This document shows positions 32,903 to 42,951 of a stretch of DNA of 64,000 nt, one piece after another. The first letter of the stretch is position 1, and each line of letters opens with the position of its first letter. The DNA lies in NCBI GenBank assembly GCA_025350105.1, contig JANXYJ010000137.1:21746-85745 (forward strand), in the 5' to 3' direction. The notes beneath the pieces are model-generated. The model was not told the DNA's origin and did no database searches. It worked only from the letters and a program-made list of their open reading frames with translations. The translations under genes and the position numbers were made by a program. This stretch comes from Terriglobia bacterium (GTDB taxonomy: Bacteria; Acidobacteriota; Terriglobia; Bryobacterales; Bryobacteraceae).

Positions 32903-33718
32903 TTACGCACCTGCCACTTCATGAATCCGTTTCAGCTTTGCCCACAACGGCCCCAGTAAATCCAGCCTTAATGCATTCGCGCCGTCCGATAGCGCCCGCT
33001 CCGGAGCTTCATGCACTTCCAAGAAAACGGCGTCCACCCCCGCCGCCACTGCGGCGCGCGAAAGCGGCGCGATGAACTGCGGCTGCCCGCCGGAGGCGTT
33101 GCCCGACGCTCCCGGGAGTTGCACGCTGTGCGTGGCGTCGAACATCACCGGCCACCCGAAGTCCCGCATGATGGCCAGCCCGCGCATATCCACAACCAAA
33201 TTGTTGTACCCAAACGTAGTCCCGCGTTCGGTGATGACGATTTTTTGATTGCCGGTGGACGCCACCTTTTCCGCCGCGTTGCGAATATCCTGCGGCGAAA
33301 CAAACTGGCCTTTCTTGATATTGACGATTCGCCCCGTGCGGCCAGCCTCGACCAAAAGATCCGTCTGCCGGCACAAAAACGCCGGGATCTGCAGGATGTC
33401 CACGGCGTCCGCCGCCAGCGCTGCTTGCGCCGGTTCGTGAATGTCGGTCAACACCGGAAAGCCGGCGTCACGCACGCCTTGCAAAATGCGAAGGCCCTCT
33501 TTCAACCCAGGACCGCGATAAGAAGAAACGCTTGAACGGTTGGCTTTATCGAACGAGGCTTTGAAGACAAAATCGCCAACAATATCCTGGATGGCCCGCG
33601 CCAGAAAATGCACGTGCCGTTCGCTTTCAATCACGCAAGGCCCGGCGATCAGCGTCAGCGGCTGCCCCGCGCCCATTTTGATCTTCGAACTAACGGCGAT
33701 TGCCTTAACGTCCGTCAC
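32903..33718 (-). CDS. kdsA: 3-deoxy-8-phosphooctulonate synthase (KDO-8-phosphate synthase)
   Basis: 271 residues. It condenses arabinose 5-phosphate and phosphoenolpyruvate to KDO-8-phosphate for the lipopolysaccharide core. Motifs: IAGPCVIES (Cys28), [36 protein letters not shown] and [10 protein letters not shown]. The Cys in GPCVIES is at the position of the metal-ligand Cys11 of the Aquifex enzyme, where E. coli has Asn, so this is predicted to be the metal-dependent class. It overlaps pyrG by 14 bases and is last of kdsB-pyrG-kdsA. Confidence 0.95.
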   Translation of the reverse strand: MTDVKAIAVSSKIKMGAGQPLTLIAGPCVIESERHVHFLARAIQDIVGDFVFKASFDKANRSSVSSYRGPGLKEGLRILQGVRDAGFPVLTDIHEPAQAALAADAVDILQIPAFLCRQTDLLVEAGRTGRIVNIKKGQFVSPQDIRNAAEKVASTGNQKIVITERGTTFGYNNLVVDMRGLAIMRDFGWPVMFDATHSVQLPGASGNASGGQPQFIAPLSRAAVAAGVDAVFLEVHEAPERALSDGANALRLDLLGPLWAKLKRIHEVAGA

Positions 33719-35366
33719 TCAAAACACTTTCCTGTTCTTCGGTTAACAGCCGCGCCTGCCGTGGATGATCCAGCGCCGCGCCAATAAAGGCCTTAAATAA
33801 AGGATGCGGCTCCAATGGCTTGGACTTGAACTCGGGGTGGAACTGGCAACCCAGGAACCAGGGATGATCCGCCAGTTCGCAAATCTCCACGTAAACCCCA
33901 TCGGGAGTCTCGCCCGTCAATCGCAAGCCATTCTGCCGCAGCACAGTTTCAAATTCGCGATTGAACTCGTAACGATGGCGATGCCGCTCACTGATTTCTT
34001 CGCTGCCATACGCCGTGCGCGCGAAACTTTTTTCCTGCAACTTGCACAGATACGCACCCAGACGCATGGTACCGCCCAACTCATCCACGCCTTTCAGTTC
34101 GCGCAGTTTGTAGATCACGCGTTCTTCCGTCGCCTGATCGAATTCGGTGGAATTGGCGTTGGTCAACCCGCACACGTTGCGCGCAAACTCAATCACCAAG
34201 GTCTGCATGCCCAGGCAAATTCCAAAATAGGGCACCTTGGCTTCGCGCGCATAGCGGATGGCGCACAGCATTCCCTCAATGCCGCGCTTACCGAAACCGC
34301 CGGGCACCAGAATGCCGTCAAACTCCGCTAGTTGATCCTTGGCTTGCGGCCATTGCAATTTTTCCGCTTCAATCCAAGTGATGTGCACTTTGGCATCGTG
34401 CGCCAATCCGCCATGGAGCAGCGCTTCTTTCAGACTTTTATAAGAATCTTCGTACTCGACGTATTTACCGACAAGACCAATAGAGACATGGCGTCCCGGG
34501 CGTTTCATCTGCTGGACCATCTCGCTCCAGCGGGCCATGTTGCGGGGCTTGGCGTTGATCGCCAATAGCTTCAGCGCTATTTCATCCACACCCTGCTCAG
34601 CGAAAACCATCGGGCATTCGTAGACGCTTTCTACATCGCTGGCCGTGATCACCGCGCGTTCGTCCACGTCGCAGAACAGCGCGATCTTTTCCTTCATATC
34701 CTGCGGCAGCGGCTTTTCGCTGCGGCACAAAAGAATATCGGGCTGGATACCCAGCGCGCGCAGTTCCTTCACGCTGTGCTGCGTGGGTTTGGTCTTCAAC
34801 TCCTGCGCCGCCGCGATCCATGGCACCAACGTCACGTGGACAAACAAAGTATTTTCGCGGCCCAATTCGTGACGCATCTGGCGAATCGCTTCCAAAAAGG
34901 GCAGCGATTCAATATCGCCCACCGTGCCGCCAATCTCCACAATCACCACATCGATGGGGCCGGACACTTCAAGCGTTGCCACCTTGCGCGCCGCTGCTTT
35001 AATCTCGTTGGTGACGTGCGGAATCACCTGCACCGTCTTGCCCAGATAATCGCCGCGGCGTTCGCGCGAAATAATCTGTTCGTAGATCCGCCCGCTGGTT
35101 AAGTTGCTGGCTTGCGAAAGCGGCGAATGCGTGAAGCGCTGGTAATGGCCCAAGTCCAAGTCTGTTTCCGCGCCATCGTCGGTGACGAACACTTCGCCGT
35201 GCTGGAACGGGCTCATTGTGCCAGGGTCAACGTTCAAATACGGATCGAACTTCTGCATCGTGACCTTCAACCCGCGGCTTTCCAGCAGACACCCAATGCT
35301 GGCCGCCGCAATGCCTTTGCCCAACGAACTCACCACGCCACCGGTAACGAATATATATTTTGCCAT
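33705..35366 (-). CDS. pyrG: CTP synthase
   Basis: 553 residues, standard length. It aminates UTP to CTP with glutamine. The N-terminal synthase starts [17 protein letters not shown]; the C-terminal glutaminase has the nucleophile Cys in FGICLGMQ, and the His/Glu of the triad in [10 protein letters not shown]. It lies between kdsB and kdsA: CTP is the substrate of KdsB, so grouping all three makes metabolic sense for CMP-KDO supply. The spacing to kdsB is 15 bases and to kdsA an overlap of 14. Confidence 0.97.
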   Translation of the reverse strand: MAKYIFVTGGVVSSLGKGIAAASIGCLLESRGLKVTMQKFDPYLNVDPGTMSPFQHGEVFVTDDGAETDLDLGHYQRFTHSPLSQASNLTSGRIYEQIISRERRGDYLGKTVQVIPHVTNEIKAAARKVATLEVSGPIDVVIVEIGGTVGDIESLPFLEAIRQMRHELGRENTLFVHVTLVPWIAAAQELKTKPTQHSVKELRALGIQPDILLCRSEKPLPQDMKEKIALFCDVDERAVITASDVESVYECPMVFAEQGVDEIALKLLAINAKPRNMARWSEMVQQMKRPGRHVSIGLVGKYVEYEDSYKSLKEALLHGGLAHDAKVHITWIEAEKLQWPQAKDQLAEFDGILVPGGFGKRGIEGMLCAIRYAREAKVPYFGICLGMQTLVIEFARNVCGLTNANSTEFDQATEERVIYKLRELKGVDELGGTMRLGAYLCKLQEKSFARTAYGSEEISERHRHRYEFNREFETVLRQNGLRLTGETPDGVYVEICELADHPWFLGCQFHPEFKSKPLEPHPLFKAFIGAALDHPRQARLLTEEQESVLSDGR

Positions 35367-35381
35367 CGTCGTTTTTATTGC

Positions 35382-36179
35382 CTATTTCGCGAAATCTTTC
35401 TCTGACGTCTTCTGCCACGTCTTTTCATACAAAGACGCCACGCGCTGCCAATCCTCCGGCGTGTCCACGCCAATCGATTCGTAGTCCGTCTCGGTCACTC
35501 GAATCTTGAAGCCGTTTTCCAGGGCGCGCAGTTGTTCCAGTTTCTCGGCCTGTTCCAGCGGACCAACCGGAAGGTCCGGATAGCCCAATAGAAAATCCCG
35601 CCGGTACACGTACAGGCCAATATGTTTGAAGTAAGCAGCCGCGCTTTCCTTTGGTTGAAAACCAGCTTCCCGCTGGAACGGAATCGGCGACCGCGAAAAG
35701 TAGATTGCGTTGCCTTCGCTGTCCGTCACCACCTTCACAACATTGGGATCGTGAATGTCTTCGGCACGCTCAATCCGTTTCTTCAACGTGCCCATGGGAA
35801 TCTCATCCTGGTCCAGTAGGCCCAGTACGGCGGCGTCAATCGCGGCGGGATCCAGCAGCGGTTCGTCACCTTGAATGTTAACGATGATGGAGGCGTTCGA
35901 CGCCGACGCGGCTTCGGCCACGCGGTCCGTTCCCGAAACATGATCGGAGCGCGTCATCACCACCCGCGCACGAAACTTTTCGGCGGCATCGCGGATACTT
36001 TCATCATCGGTGGCGATCACAACGGAGGTGAGGTAGCGCGCCTGCATCGCGCGTTCCCACACGTGTTGCAGCATGGTTTTTCCGGCGATAGAGACGAGTA
36101 TTTTGCCTGGAAATCGGGAGGATGCGTACCGGGCGGGAATTACCCCGAGGATCTTCAGCGGCACGGTCAAGTTTAGCAT
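35382..36179 (-). CDS. kdsB: CMP-KDO synthetase (3-deoxy-manno-octulosonate cytidylyltransferase)
   Basis: 265 residues. It activates KDO with CTP for transfer to lipid A. Motifs: GVIPARYASSRFPGK at the N-terminus, VVIATDDESI, MTRSDHVSGTDR, VNIQGDEP and the C-terminal GVDTPEDWQRV. The start is ATG 36179; a GTG five codons later would give a length nearer E. coli KdsB, and neither has a strong ribosome binding site. First gene of the kdsB-pyrG-kdsA unit. Confidence 0.95.
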   Translation of the reverse strand: MLNLTVPLKILGVIPARYASSRFPGKILVSIAGKTMLQHVWERAMQARYLTSVVIATDDESIRDAAEKFRARVVMTRSDHVSGTDRVAEAASASNASIIVNIQGDEPLLDPAAIDAAVLGLLDQDEIPMGTLKKRIERAEDIHDPNVVKVVTDSEGNAIYFSRSPIPFQREAGFQPKESAAAYFKHIGLYVYRRDFLLGYPDLPVGPLEQAEKLEQLRALENGFKIRVTETDYESIGVDTPEDWQRVASLYEKTWQKTSEKDFAK

Positions 36180-36245
36180 AGACGCGCCGCCTGGATCTAG
36201 AAAAATGTTTTAGAAAAGATTTTGCAAAACTTCCGCCACCGGACG

Positions 36246-37673
36246 CTAGCGAACCGCCTTCGTGAAATCTGCAGCTTGCCGCGCCGCTCCCGTCAGTTCC
36301 ACGATGTGCATGCCCGTATTCGCGCGGTCTACGGCGTAAATGTAGCCGCGATCATCCACTTCAACATTATTGGTTTGAATGGCCACCTTGCACTGCTGGT
36401 CAGTTCCTTGACCCACGCAGCGCTTGTCGGTCTTGTCCGTTACGGCTGGTATGTAATAGCCGATCTCCTTCGGCCGGTACGGATCGCGAATGTCCACCGC
36501 GCGTACGCCCGCGTTGAAGTGAGCCACAAACGCCACGCGGTTATAAAATACCGGCGTAAAATTTTCGTTGGTGGAATGCGTCCCAAAGCGTCCGCCGGCG
36601 GTGCAGAAATTGCCGCTGTCTTCTGGCACCGTCCATGTGGAAACCCCCACCGGCTTCCCTTCCGTGGTGATATCAAAGATGCGCGCCATCTGCCGGCTTT
36701 CCTGGCATTCGTTGGGAGTGGTCTCGCCAATCAGCAGCAGAAAGTCTTTGGTCTTGCTGAATTTTTGCTTGGAGAATTCCGAAAGCTGCATCTGCATCAT
36801 CGGGTAAGCATTGTGCGCGCCCATATCGTCGGGCAAATCCACACGGCCAATCACTGGATAGCGCAAATTCTCCTCGGTAGGTTCTTTCGGTCCGTTCAAT
36901 AATTTTTCGCGATCGACGATTTCAATCACGCCATTGCGCGCGTTGCCATAAGCCAAATACACGCGGTTGCCCTTGACGCCGGTTGAAACCGCTCCGTGCA
37001 TGCTATCGGGCGTTGGCCCCTTCGCTGTTGGTTCATGCCCTGGCAAACCAAAATTGCGGATGAACACAGGCTTGGCGGGGTCGCTCAAATCGTAAATCTG
37101 CATCATGCGGGGCGTGCGCCAACCAACCACGCCTGAAACCAGATAGGCAATGCCGGTATCGCATTCCCACCAATTTTTGTGCGTATCCCGCAAGCCCGCC
37201 ACGATGACGTTCATGCGATTTGGCTTGGCCGGATCCGTCACGTCCCACATCTCATGAGCGCTATTGCCGAAATCGCGCAACATATAATACTTGCCCTTTT
37301 CGCCGTGCGGCAGATCGTTGCCGCTGCAGATGCGCACCATCGACGCGCCGCCGAATTCGCCCGCGCGGTCCTTGGGTTCGCCGGGCAAATGGATCAGATA
37401 CTTCGGCTTCTTCGGGTCGGTCACGTCGACAATCGAGGTTCCGTTAGGCTCCATCTTGCCCGTCATCGGATTCAGCGCTTCGCCGCCGTGATGGCCCACG
37501 TAGGCAATCCAGCGCTCGCCCTGTTTTTGGATCACCGGCTGATACGCGCTGCGCGCCTGCAGGTCGTTGTATCCCACCAGCTCCATGTTGCTTTTACGCG
37601 GCTGCTTCTGCGCCGCCGTTTGCCCAAACAGCGCGATCGAAATCAGGCACAAAAAAGGAAATATATTTTTCAT
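36246..37673 (-). CDS. Secreted LVIVD-repeat beta-propeller protein
   Basis: 475 residues from ATG 37673, which has GGGAGG five bases upstream; an earlier in-frame ATG at 37691 lacks one. Signal peptide to about residue 20. The body repeats short motifs such as TSIVDVTDPKKPKYL, HEMWDVTDPAKPNRM, MQIYDLSDPAKPVFI, ARIFDITTEGKPVG and VRAVDIRDPYRPKEI, typical of LVIVD repeats in secreted propellers. Cys residues suggest disulphides. Function unknown; the domain is probably for carbohydrate or protein binding at the surface. It is followed 18 bases upstream by the aldo/keto reductase on the same strand. Confidence 0.78.
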   Translation of the reverse strand: MKNIFPFLCLISIALFGQTAAQKQPRKSNMELVGYNDLQARSAYQPVIQKQGERWIAYVGHHGGEALNPMTGKMEPNGTSIVDVTDPKKPKYLIHLPGEPKDRAGEFGGASMVRICSGNDLPHGEKGKYYMLRDFGNSAHEMWDVTDPAKPNRMNVIVAGLRDTHKNWWECDTGIAYLVSGVVGWRTPRMMQIYDLSDPAKPVFIRNFGLPGHEPTAKGPTPDSMHGAVSTGVKGNRVYLAYGNARNGVIEIVDREKLLNGPKEPTEENLRYPVIGRVDLPDDMGAHNAYPMMQMQLSEFSKQKFSKTKDFLLLIGETTPNECQESRQMARIFDITTEGKPVGVSTWTVPEDSGNFCTAGGRFGTHSTNENFTPVFYNRVAFVAHFNAGVRAVDIRDPYRPKEIGYYIPAVTDKTDKRCVGQGTDQQCKVAIQTNNVEVDDRGYIYAVDRANTGMHIVELTGAARQAADFTKAVR

Positions 37674-37691
37674 CGCAGCCTCCCGCTTCAA

Positions 37692-38558
37692 CTAAGCAGA
37701 ATACATCAATCCTTCAACCGCCTGTACCGCTTCGTCGGGTAGACGAAGGTTCACGCCCTCCAAATCCTGCCGCATATGTTCCGCATCGCTGGTGCCGGTC
37801 AGCGGCAGCATACCCACACCGCGCGAAAAACTGAATATGATTTGGGCGGGCGTGATTTCCTTTTCCGTGCTGGCGCGTGCCGCCAGGCCCACGATGAGAG
37901 GGTGCCGCAACAACGCCGCATTCGCCGTCAACAGCGAAAAGCCCTGATACACAATCTCATGCTCGCGGCAAAACTGGCGCACGTCGCGATCCCATCCTAA
38001 TCGGGCATAACACCGGTTCTGCACAAACGCGGGCGCTTCACCATGCAGCTTCATCATCTGATGCAGATGCCGAAGCGAAACGTTGCTTACTCCCAACGCT
38101 CGTGCGCGGCCAGCCTTGCGCTCCCTTTGCATGGCCTGCCACGCTTGGGCATCCTCGTCGGTCCATCCAAAGCTCGCATGCGGACCATGCAGGATGTAAC
38201 TGTCCACGTAGTCCGTGCCCAGATGTTCCAGCGAACTGGCCAGCGATTGCTCCACTTGGGTTGCGAAGTTCGCCGCCGGGTCATACGGCAAGCGCTGGTC
38301 TTGGCCCGCTTGATAGGTGTATTTCGTTTGCAGAAAGAGATCGGCGCGAGTGACCAAGCCTTGTTGATACGCCTGCTGCAACGCCTGCCCAACGCCCGCT
38401 TCAAAATAGTGTTTGCGCTGGTTGGCGGTGTCAATCGCACGAAAACCCTGGCGCAGCGCCAAGGCCACCAGCGCCGTTGTGCGTTCTTCTTTCCAGGCGG
38501 TGCCGTACAAAAACGTGAGCTGGTTTAAGGTGGAGGTGATGAGGGGATCAAATAGCAT
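37692..38558 (-). CDS. Aldo/keto reductase (diketogluconate-reductase-like)
   Basis: 288 residues. Landmarks: Asp in RAIDTANQ, a Tyr in RKHYFEAGVG instead of the usual spacing, Lys in LQTKYTYQ, His in YILHGPH, and the C-terminal GMLPLTGTSDAEHM cofactor region. Active-site tetrad looks complete, although the loop between Asp and Tyr is longer than in most family members. Substrate unknown. It is divergent from the small gene at 38679 with 120 bases between. Confidence 0.82.
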   Translation of the reverse strand: MLFDPLITSTLNQLTFLYGTAWKEERTTALVALALRQGFRAIDTANQRKHYFEAGVGQALQQAYQQGLVTRADLFLQTKYTYQAGQDQRLPYDPAANFATQVEQSLASSLEHLGTDYVDSYILHGPHASFGWTDEDAQAWQAMQRERKAGRARALGVSNVSLRHLHQMMKLHGEAPAFVQNRCYARLGWDRDVRQFCREHEIVYQGFSLLTANAALLRHPLIVGLAARASTEKEITPAQIIFSFSRGVGMLPLTGTSDAEHMRQDLEGVNLRLPDEAVQAVEGLMYSA

Positions 38559-38678
38559 CTGAGTATCCAGTCATGATGACATGGCCCCCATGATATGGCC
38601 ATAAGAGTCGGCAAAGTTTTTCGGATCTTTTCAACCCCGGTCTCCGTATACGACTGCAGACATATGAAGGAGTCCGAC

Positions 38679-38915
38679 ATGCTGTACCAAAATCTGCACC
38701 GTTCCCACCTCGAACCAATGCCTACCGACCTGTGGCAGGCTTACCGCGCATCCTTTGAAAATTTTGCCCGCCAAGCAGCGACACACCAAGCAGCAGCACC
38801 GGGAAGCAATGCATTAAATCTGGAACAAGCCCGCATCGCCTATGCGCAGGCGCGCAATGCCCTGGCGGACACGCTTCTAGAAAAGCACGGGCAGCGCAAA
38901 ATGGTTTGCGCCTGA
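38679..38915 (+). CDS. Small hypothetical protein
   Basis: 78 residues from ATG 38679, which has AAGGAG at 38667-38672 six bases upstream; longer frames (to 38595) lack a binding site. It is helical, Ala/Gln/His-rich, with MPTDLWQAYRASFENFARQA and EQARIAYAQARNAL suggesting a helical hairpin. No signal peptide or membrane segment. I do not recognise the family; the strong ribosome binding site makes it a likely real gene. Confidence 0.5.
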   Translation: MLYQNLHRSHLEPMPTDLWQAYRASFENFARQAATHQAAAPGSNALNLEQARIAYAQARNALADTLLEKHGQRKMVCA

Positions 38916-38936
38916 AAGATTGCTGCTGAAGAACGC

Positions 38937-40466
38937 CTAGAGCGAAGGCGAGTTGCGCAATTCGTTCAGGCGTTTGCGCAACAGCGGCTGGGCCCCATGC
39001 CAGAATGCGGAAAAATTTTTGCTCATCCGGGCCTTCACCCAGCGTGATATCACCAACGCAACGAAAAGCCCGCCCAGCAGGATGGCCGCGGCTATTTTCA
39101 GATTATGCGCGGCCCCATCCCCTAGCGCCCCCGGCCCGAAGTGGTGACGCACGGCTTGGCTGATGCCACCCACCAGCAAAACCACCATCGGCACGAACGA
39201 CAACACGTAGAGCCAATAGGACACCTGGCCCAGCATCACTTCCGTGCGGCACTCCGATAACAGTGGCAATCCCGCTGATTCGTGGTCGTGCGCGGTGCGC
39301 AACACTTGCTTTACATGATCGGCACGGGCCTTGGCGAATTTGTCGCGCTCCGGGTCGCCCGTCGGCGTGAAAACAACTTCCCCATAAGGCGGCAGATTGC
39401 CGGGTGCGTAGTCTTCGGTGCCATGCGCCACCCGCTCCAGTGCGCTGAGATGAATGGCCGGATGAACCTTGGCATCAGCGCACAATTTTGTGGCGTCCCG
39501 CAAATTCCAGCGATAGAACATCCCCAACCCGGCGCGCGGATTGTAGAGCTTATCGTCCACATTAGCGTGGTCGTTGTAAGTCCTGGCGTCCTCGGGGACA
39601 ATCCGCAAGCCTTCCTTGCGCGCATGCCACATCATCCAGTCCATGGCCACCAGCGACAATCCCTGTTTGGGATAGCCGCCGCCTACATTTGAATGCACGC
39701 CCGCAAACCACACTTGTGAAATGCGCGAGGAAGTTGGCTCCTCCTGCGATTCATCCCACAGCACCGGCGTAAAGGACATCCGCGGGTCGTCCAGCGAAAG
39801 TGCGTGGCAGGCTCGCACCACCGTGGTACTCAAATGCAGGTCGGGGAACTTGAAGCGATGAATCACCGCGTTGATGAAGTCCCCAATCTGCAGCGGCGTG
39901 CCCACCGCATCCACCGTGTCCCAGACGCCAATGAAGCGGATGGGAACCACTCCGGGCAGGCAATGGTCGTCCCGGAATGTTTTGATCGCGGCCAAATCCG
40001 GTTCGCCAAATAAAAGCTTGGCTAACTCGGTGCGATACGCCTTGCGATAAGTTCCGTAGGTTGCCCGGACAGCCTGATTCAAGGCATCCGCCGTCAGCAG
40101 CCGTTTCATATCCAAAATTCCGCAGCGCGCAATCAATCCGCCCAAAGTTCGCACGGTGAATGCCCCACGGCTGAAGCCGAACAGGAAAATCTGGTCGCCC
40201 GGATCGTAGACCCGCACCAGCGCCTTGTACAACCGCCTGACGTTATTCGCCAAACCAAATCCGGTGGCGCCCGCGAAGATTTTCAACGGCTTAAATTCTT
40301 CCGTGCCCACACCGTCGTCATAAATCGCCACTTGCGGCATTAGGTGTTTGTCGGTGCGATGGCCATTCAAGTCCGCTGCCTCAAACAATTTGAAGACGTT
40401 AGTGCCACGGCCCTTTACCGCCGTATTTCCGGTTCCATCCGAACAGATGATGATGTTTTTAGGCAT
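38937..40466 (-). CDS. DUF2235 alpha/beta hydrolase with C-terminal membrane helices
   Basis: 509 residues from ATG 40466; the longer frame to 40562 adds unconserved sequence. The DUF2235 fold is seen in PKNIIICSDGTGNT, the nucleophile elbow FLFGFSRGAF, FIGVWDTVDAVG with the acid, and VWFAGVHSNVGGGYP with the His. Two hydrophobic segments near 425-450 and 465-485 anchor the C-terminus. The family includes Tle1 phospholipase effectors of type VI secretion, but no secretion genes are present here and the membrane anchor speaks against an exported effector. A lipase role is likely but unproven. Confidence 0.8.
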   Translation of the reverse strand: MPKNIIICSDGTGNTAVKGRGTNVFKLFEAADLNGHRTDKHLMPQVAIYDDGVGTEEFKPLKIFAGATGFGLANNVRRLYKALVRVYDPGDQIFLFGFSRGAFTVRTLGGLIARCGILDMKRLLTADALNQAVRATYGTYRKAYRTELAKLLFGEPDLAAIKTFRDDHCLPGVVPIRFIGVWDTVDAVGTPLQIGDFINAVIHRFKFPDLHLSTTVVRACHALSLDDPRMSFTPVLWDESQEEPTSSRISQVWFAGVHSNVGGGYPKQGLSLVAMDWMMWHARKEGLRIVPEDARTYNDHANVDDKLYNPRAGLGMFYRWNLRDATKLCADAKVHPAIHLSALERVAHGTEDYAPGNLPPYGEVVFTPTGDPERDKFAKARADHVKQVLRTAHDHESAGLPLLSECRTEVMLGQVSYWLYVLSFVPMVVLLVGGISQAVRHHFGPGALGDGAAHNLKIAAAILLGGLFVALVISRWVKARMSKNFSAFWHGAQPLLRKRLNELRNSPSL

Positions 40467-40590
40467 TGCACTTTCCCAAGCCGCCCATGGCCGGCCCCCT
40501 CCGTCTAGCCAATTCCCGTCCTCCGTTTCCCTCCTACACGGAAACGCTAAGGCCGTCACCACCCTTAGAAGCGTGGCTTGCGGATACCGT

Positions 40591-40621
40591 CCGCCAAATT
40601 GCGTCCGTCAAATTGTGGCGG
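40591..40621 (-). terminator. Hairpin after glcF
   Basis: CCGCCAAATT (40591-40600) pairs with AATTGTGGCGG (40611-40621) with one bulged G, giving a ten-base-pair stem and a ten-base loop, just past the glcF stop on the minus strand. There is no T-run after it, so it may end transcription weakly or only protect the mRNA. Confidence 0.4.
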
Positions 40622-40628
40622 CAAGTGA

Positions 40629-41825
40629 TTATGGACGAGAACCCGCGCGCCCATTGATGGCCCGATCCAATAACTGCGCCACATGCAGCACTTGCGTCGT
40701 ATCGCCGCGCCGGGAAAGCGCTGCGCGCATTTGTAGAATGCAGCCAACATTGCCGGTAGCCACCACATCGGGAGCGGCGTCCACAATGTGCGCGGCTTTG
40801 CGATCGCCCAAGGCGTCGGCGGCTTTTGGCTGCACCAGGTTATAGATTCCCGCCGACCCGCAGCATAGCGCGCCCTCCGGCAGATCCATCAACTTCACGC
40901 CAGGTATTCCGCGCAACAATTCCCTAGGCTGGGTTGTCACCTTTTGCGCGTGCTGCAGGTGACAGGAATCGTGATAGGCCACCTTCAGCGGCAAAGCAGT
41001 GCGCGCCGCGCGCGGTCCCAACGCACTTAAGAATTCAGAGATGTCGTGGCACTTCGATGAAAACTGCCGCAAGTGTGACCCGCAGCCTCCGGCATTGGTA
41101 ATGATGGCGTCAATGCGCGTGTCATCCAGGGCAGCAACCAATTTCTGGGCGCACTCGGCGCCCTTTTCCGGCTGGCCACCATGAGACAGCAGCGCCCCAC
41201 AGCAGGCCTGCTGCACCGGCGCGATCACTTCGCAACCCTCCGCCGCCAATACCCGCGCCGTAGCAGCATTGATCTCCGACATCCATTCGCGCTGCACGCA
41301 ACCCAGCATCAGCGCCACGCGCGCGCGCTTTTCTCCCCGCGCCGGCGTAACCACTGGCACATCTTCCACTGGGCCAATTTGAGGAACGATGCGGCGCGGA
41401 TCGAGAAAGGATAGTTTTCCGGCCAAGCTCACGAAAGGCCGCAGAAAGCGTAATAGATTGATATTGGGAAACGCGCTGAGAATCGCCGAGCGCATCCAGC
41501 GCTGATGCACAGGCCTTTCGTAAACGCGCTCCACTTCCGCGCGGGCTTCTTCGATCAGCTTTTCATAGTTGACGCCGGAAGGGCACGCGGTCATGCAGGA
41601 CACGCAACCCAGGCAGGAATCAATGTGCGAAACCCAGGTTTTGTCGATGGCCATCGTGCCCTCTACAGCCGTTTTCATCAAGTAGATTCGCCCGCGCGGC
41701 GAATCCATTTCGTTGCCCCACAACTGATACGTCGGACAAGCCTGCAAACAAAAGCCGCAATGGACGCACTGATTCAGCAGGTCTTTGCTCATACCCGCGG
41801 AAGTAGACGAAGGTACCGCCGCCAT
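40629..41825 (-). CDS. glcF: Glycolate oxidase iron-sulphur subunit
   Basis: 398 residues from ATG 41825, which overlaps the glcE stop (TGATG). The frame runs to 42185 but the extra 120 residues lie antisense-like within glcE. Two 4Fe-4S motifs: CVHCGFCLQACPTY and CLGCVSCMTACPSG. Two CCG domains carry QQACCGALLSHGG and SCHLQHAQ with ALCCGSAGIYNL. With GlcD and GlcE it oxidises glycolate (or a related 2-hydroxy acid such as D-lactate) to glyoxylate at the membrane and passes electrons to the quinone pool. Confidence 0.9.
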   Translation of the reverse strand: MAAVPSSTSAGMSKDLLNQCVHCGFCLQACPTYQLWGNEMDSPRGRIYLMKTAVEGTMAIDKTWVSHIDSCLGCVSCMTACPSGVNYEKLIEEARAEVERVYERPVHQRWMRSAILSAFPNINLLRFLRPFVSLAGKLSFLDPRRIVPQIGPVEDVPVVTPARGEKRARVALMLGCVQREWMSEINAATARVLAAEGCEVIAPVQQACCGALLSHGGQPEKGAECAQKLVAALDDTRIDAIITNAGGCGSHLRQFSSKCHDISEFLSALGPRAARTALPLKVAYHDSCHLQHAQKVTTQPRELLRGIPGVKLMDLPEGALCCGSAGIYNLVQPKAADALGDRKAAHIVDAAPDVVATGNVGCILQMRAALSRRGDTTQVLHVAQLLDRAINGRAGSRP

Positions 41826-42949
41826 CAGATGCCACCCACGAAGCGCCCGGGATTCAAAGTGTTTTTCGGATCGAACTGGCGTTTCACTTCGCGCATCAAT
41901 GGCAGGGCATCGCCCGCGTTGCCCCACGCATCCAGACCGCTGGATCGCATCAACGCATGGCGCAACAAAACCAGCGAACCTCCGGCCTGTTCGATTCCAG
42001 CGCGCAATGCTCCCAAGCCCTCCCGTTGGCGGATCCAACCTAATCCCGTTGCGTGAATCACCGCCTCGCCCGAAATTTGTGCCAACGTTTCCGCGATTTG
42101 CGTTGGTAGGATCGACAGCTTGGCGTCGGCATCCATCCTGGCCCAGACCGCTGGCACGCCTTCCACCGGTTTTCCCATCTGCCACAACTGTTTCATCTGC
42201 GATGCAATGCCTTCCTCGGTTCCCTCAAACGCAACGTCAATTTCTGGAGCGCTGCTGCCGTTTTGCACGGATGAATGACACCGGATCTGCACTGCCGCCG
42301 GCACCAGGGTGGAGTCCAAAATCTTCAACACCAGCCGTTCCCCTTCTTGCAAATCCGCGGTCGCTAGCGTCACGTGGTAAACGTTTTTGGGCAGCGGATG
42401 CAAACGGAACACCGCTTTCGTGATCACGCCCAAAGTGCCCAGCGCACCGGTTACCAGTTTCGGTAAATCGTAGCCGGCAACATTTTTCACCACTTTGCCC
42501 CCGCTCATGGCCAAGGTCCCATCGGGCAACGCGATCGTCACGCCAATCACCAGGTCGCGCAACCCTCCGTAACGCAGGCGCAGCCCGCCGCTATCGTTGG
42601 TGGAGAGCACACCGCCCACCGTCGCGTCTTCGGGCCACAGAGGGTCGATGGCCAGGCGCTGTCCGTAGGCCGCCAAAGCTTCCTGCAATTTGTGGATGGT
42701 GCAACCCGCCTCCACCGTGACGGTGAGATCGGCCCAGGCATGTTCCAGAATCCGGTTCATGCGTTTGGTGGAAAGGATGACGTCGGCGCGGGCAGGCGCA
42801 TTGCCCCACTGCATTTTCGTTCCGCCGCCGCGCGGCAAAACGGCCAACCCATCGCGATTGGCTTCGGCCAGGGCCGCCGCCAATTCCCGTTCGTTCTCCG
42901 GTTCAAGAATTTTGACTTCGGCGCGCAACTGATCAGTCTCCGCAGCCAT
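41825..42949 (-). CDS. glcE: Glycolate oxidase FAD-binding subunit
   Basis: 374 residues. An FAD-linked oxidase of the vanillyl-alcohol oxidase fold, with LPRGGGTKMQWGN near the N-terminus and GGVLSTNDSGGLRLRYGG, NVAGYDLPKL as FAD-contact segments. The C-terminal half (about 180-374) is shorter than in GlcD, as usual for GlcE. It lies two bases after glcD and overlaps glcF by one base, so all three are translationally linked. Confidence 0.9.
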   Translation of the reverse strand: MAAETDQLRAEVKILEPENERELAAALAEANRDGLAVLPRGGGTKMQWGNAPARADVILSTKRMNRILEHAWADLTVTVEAGCTIHKLQEALAAYGQRLAIDPLWPEDATVGGVLSTNDSGGLRLRYGGLRDLVIGVTIALPDGTLAMSGGKVVKNVAGYDLPKLVTGALGTLGVITKAVFRLHPLPKNVYHVTLATADLQEGERLVLKILDSTLVPAAVQIRCHSSVQNGSSAPEIDVAFEGTEEGIASQMKQLWQMGKPVEGVPAVWARMDADAKLSILPTQIAETLAQISGEAVIHATGLGWIRQREGLGALRAGIEQAGGSLVLLRHALMRSSGLDAWGNAGDALPLMREVKRQFDPKNTLNPGRFVGGI

Positions 42950-42951
42950 CC

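Noticed and set aside
38937..40466. Type VI secretion effector locus
   Set aside because: DUF2235 proteins include Tle1 effectors, but no VgrG, Hcp, PAAR or immunity gene is nearby, and the C-terminus has membrane helices.
41826..42185. 120-residue N-terminal extension of glcF
   Set aside because: It lies inside glcE in another frame, and the conserved GlcF sequence begins after ATG 41825.
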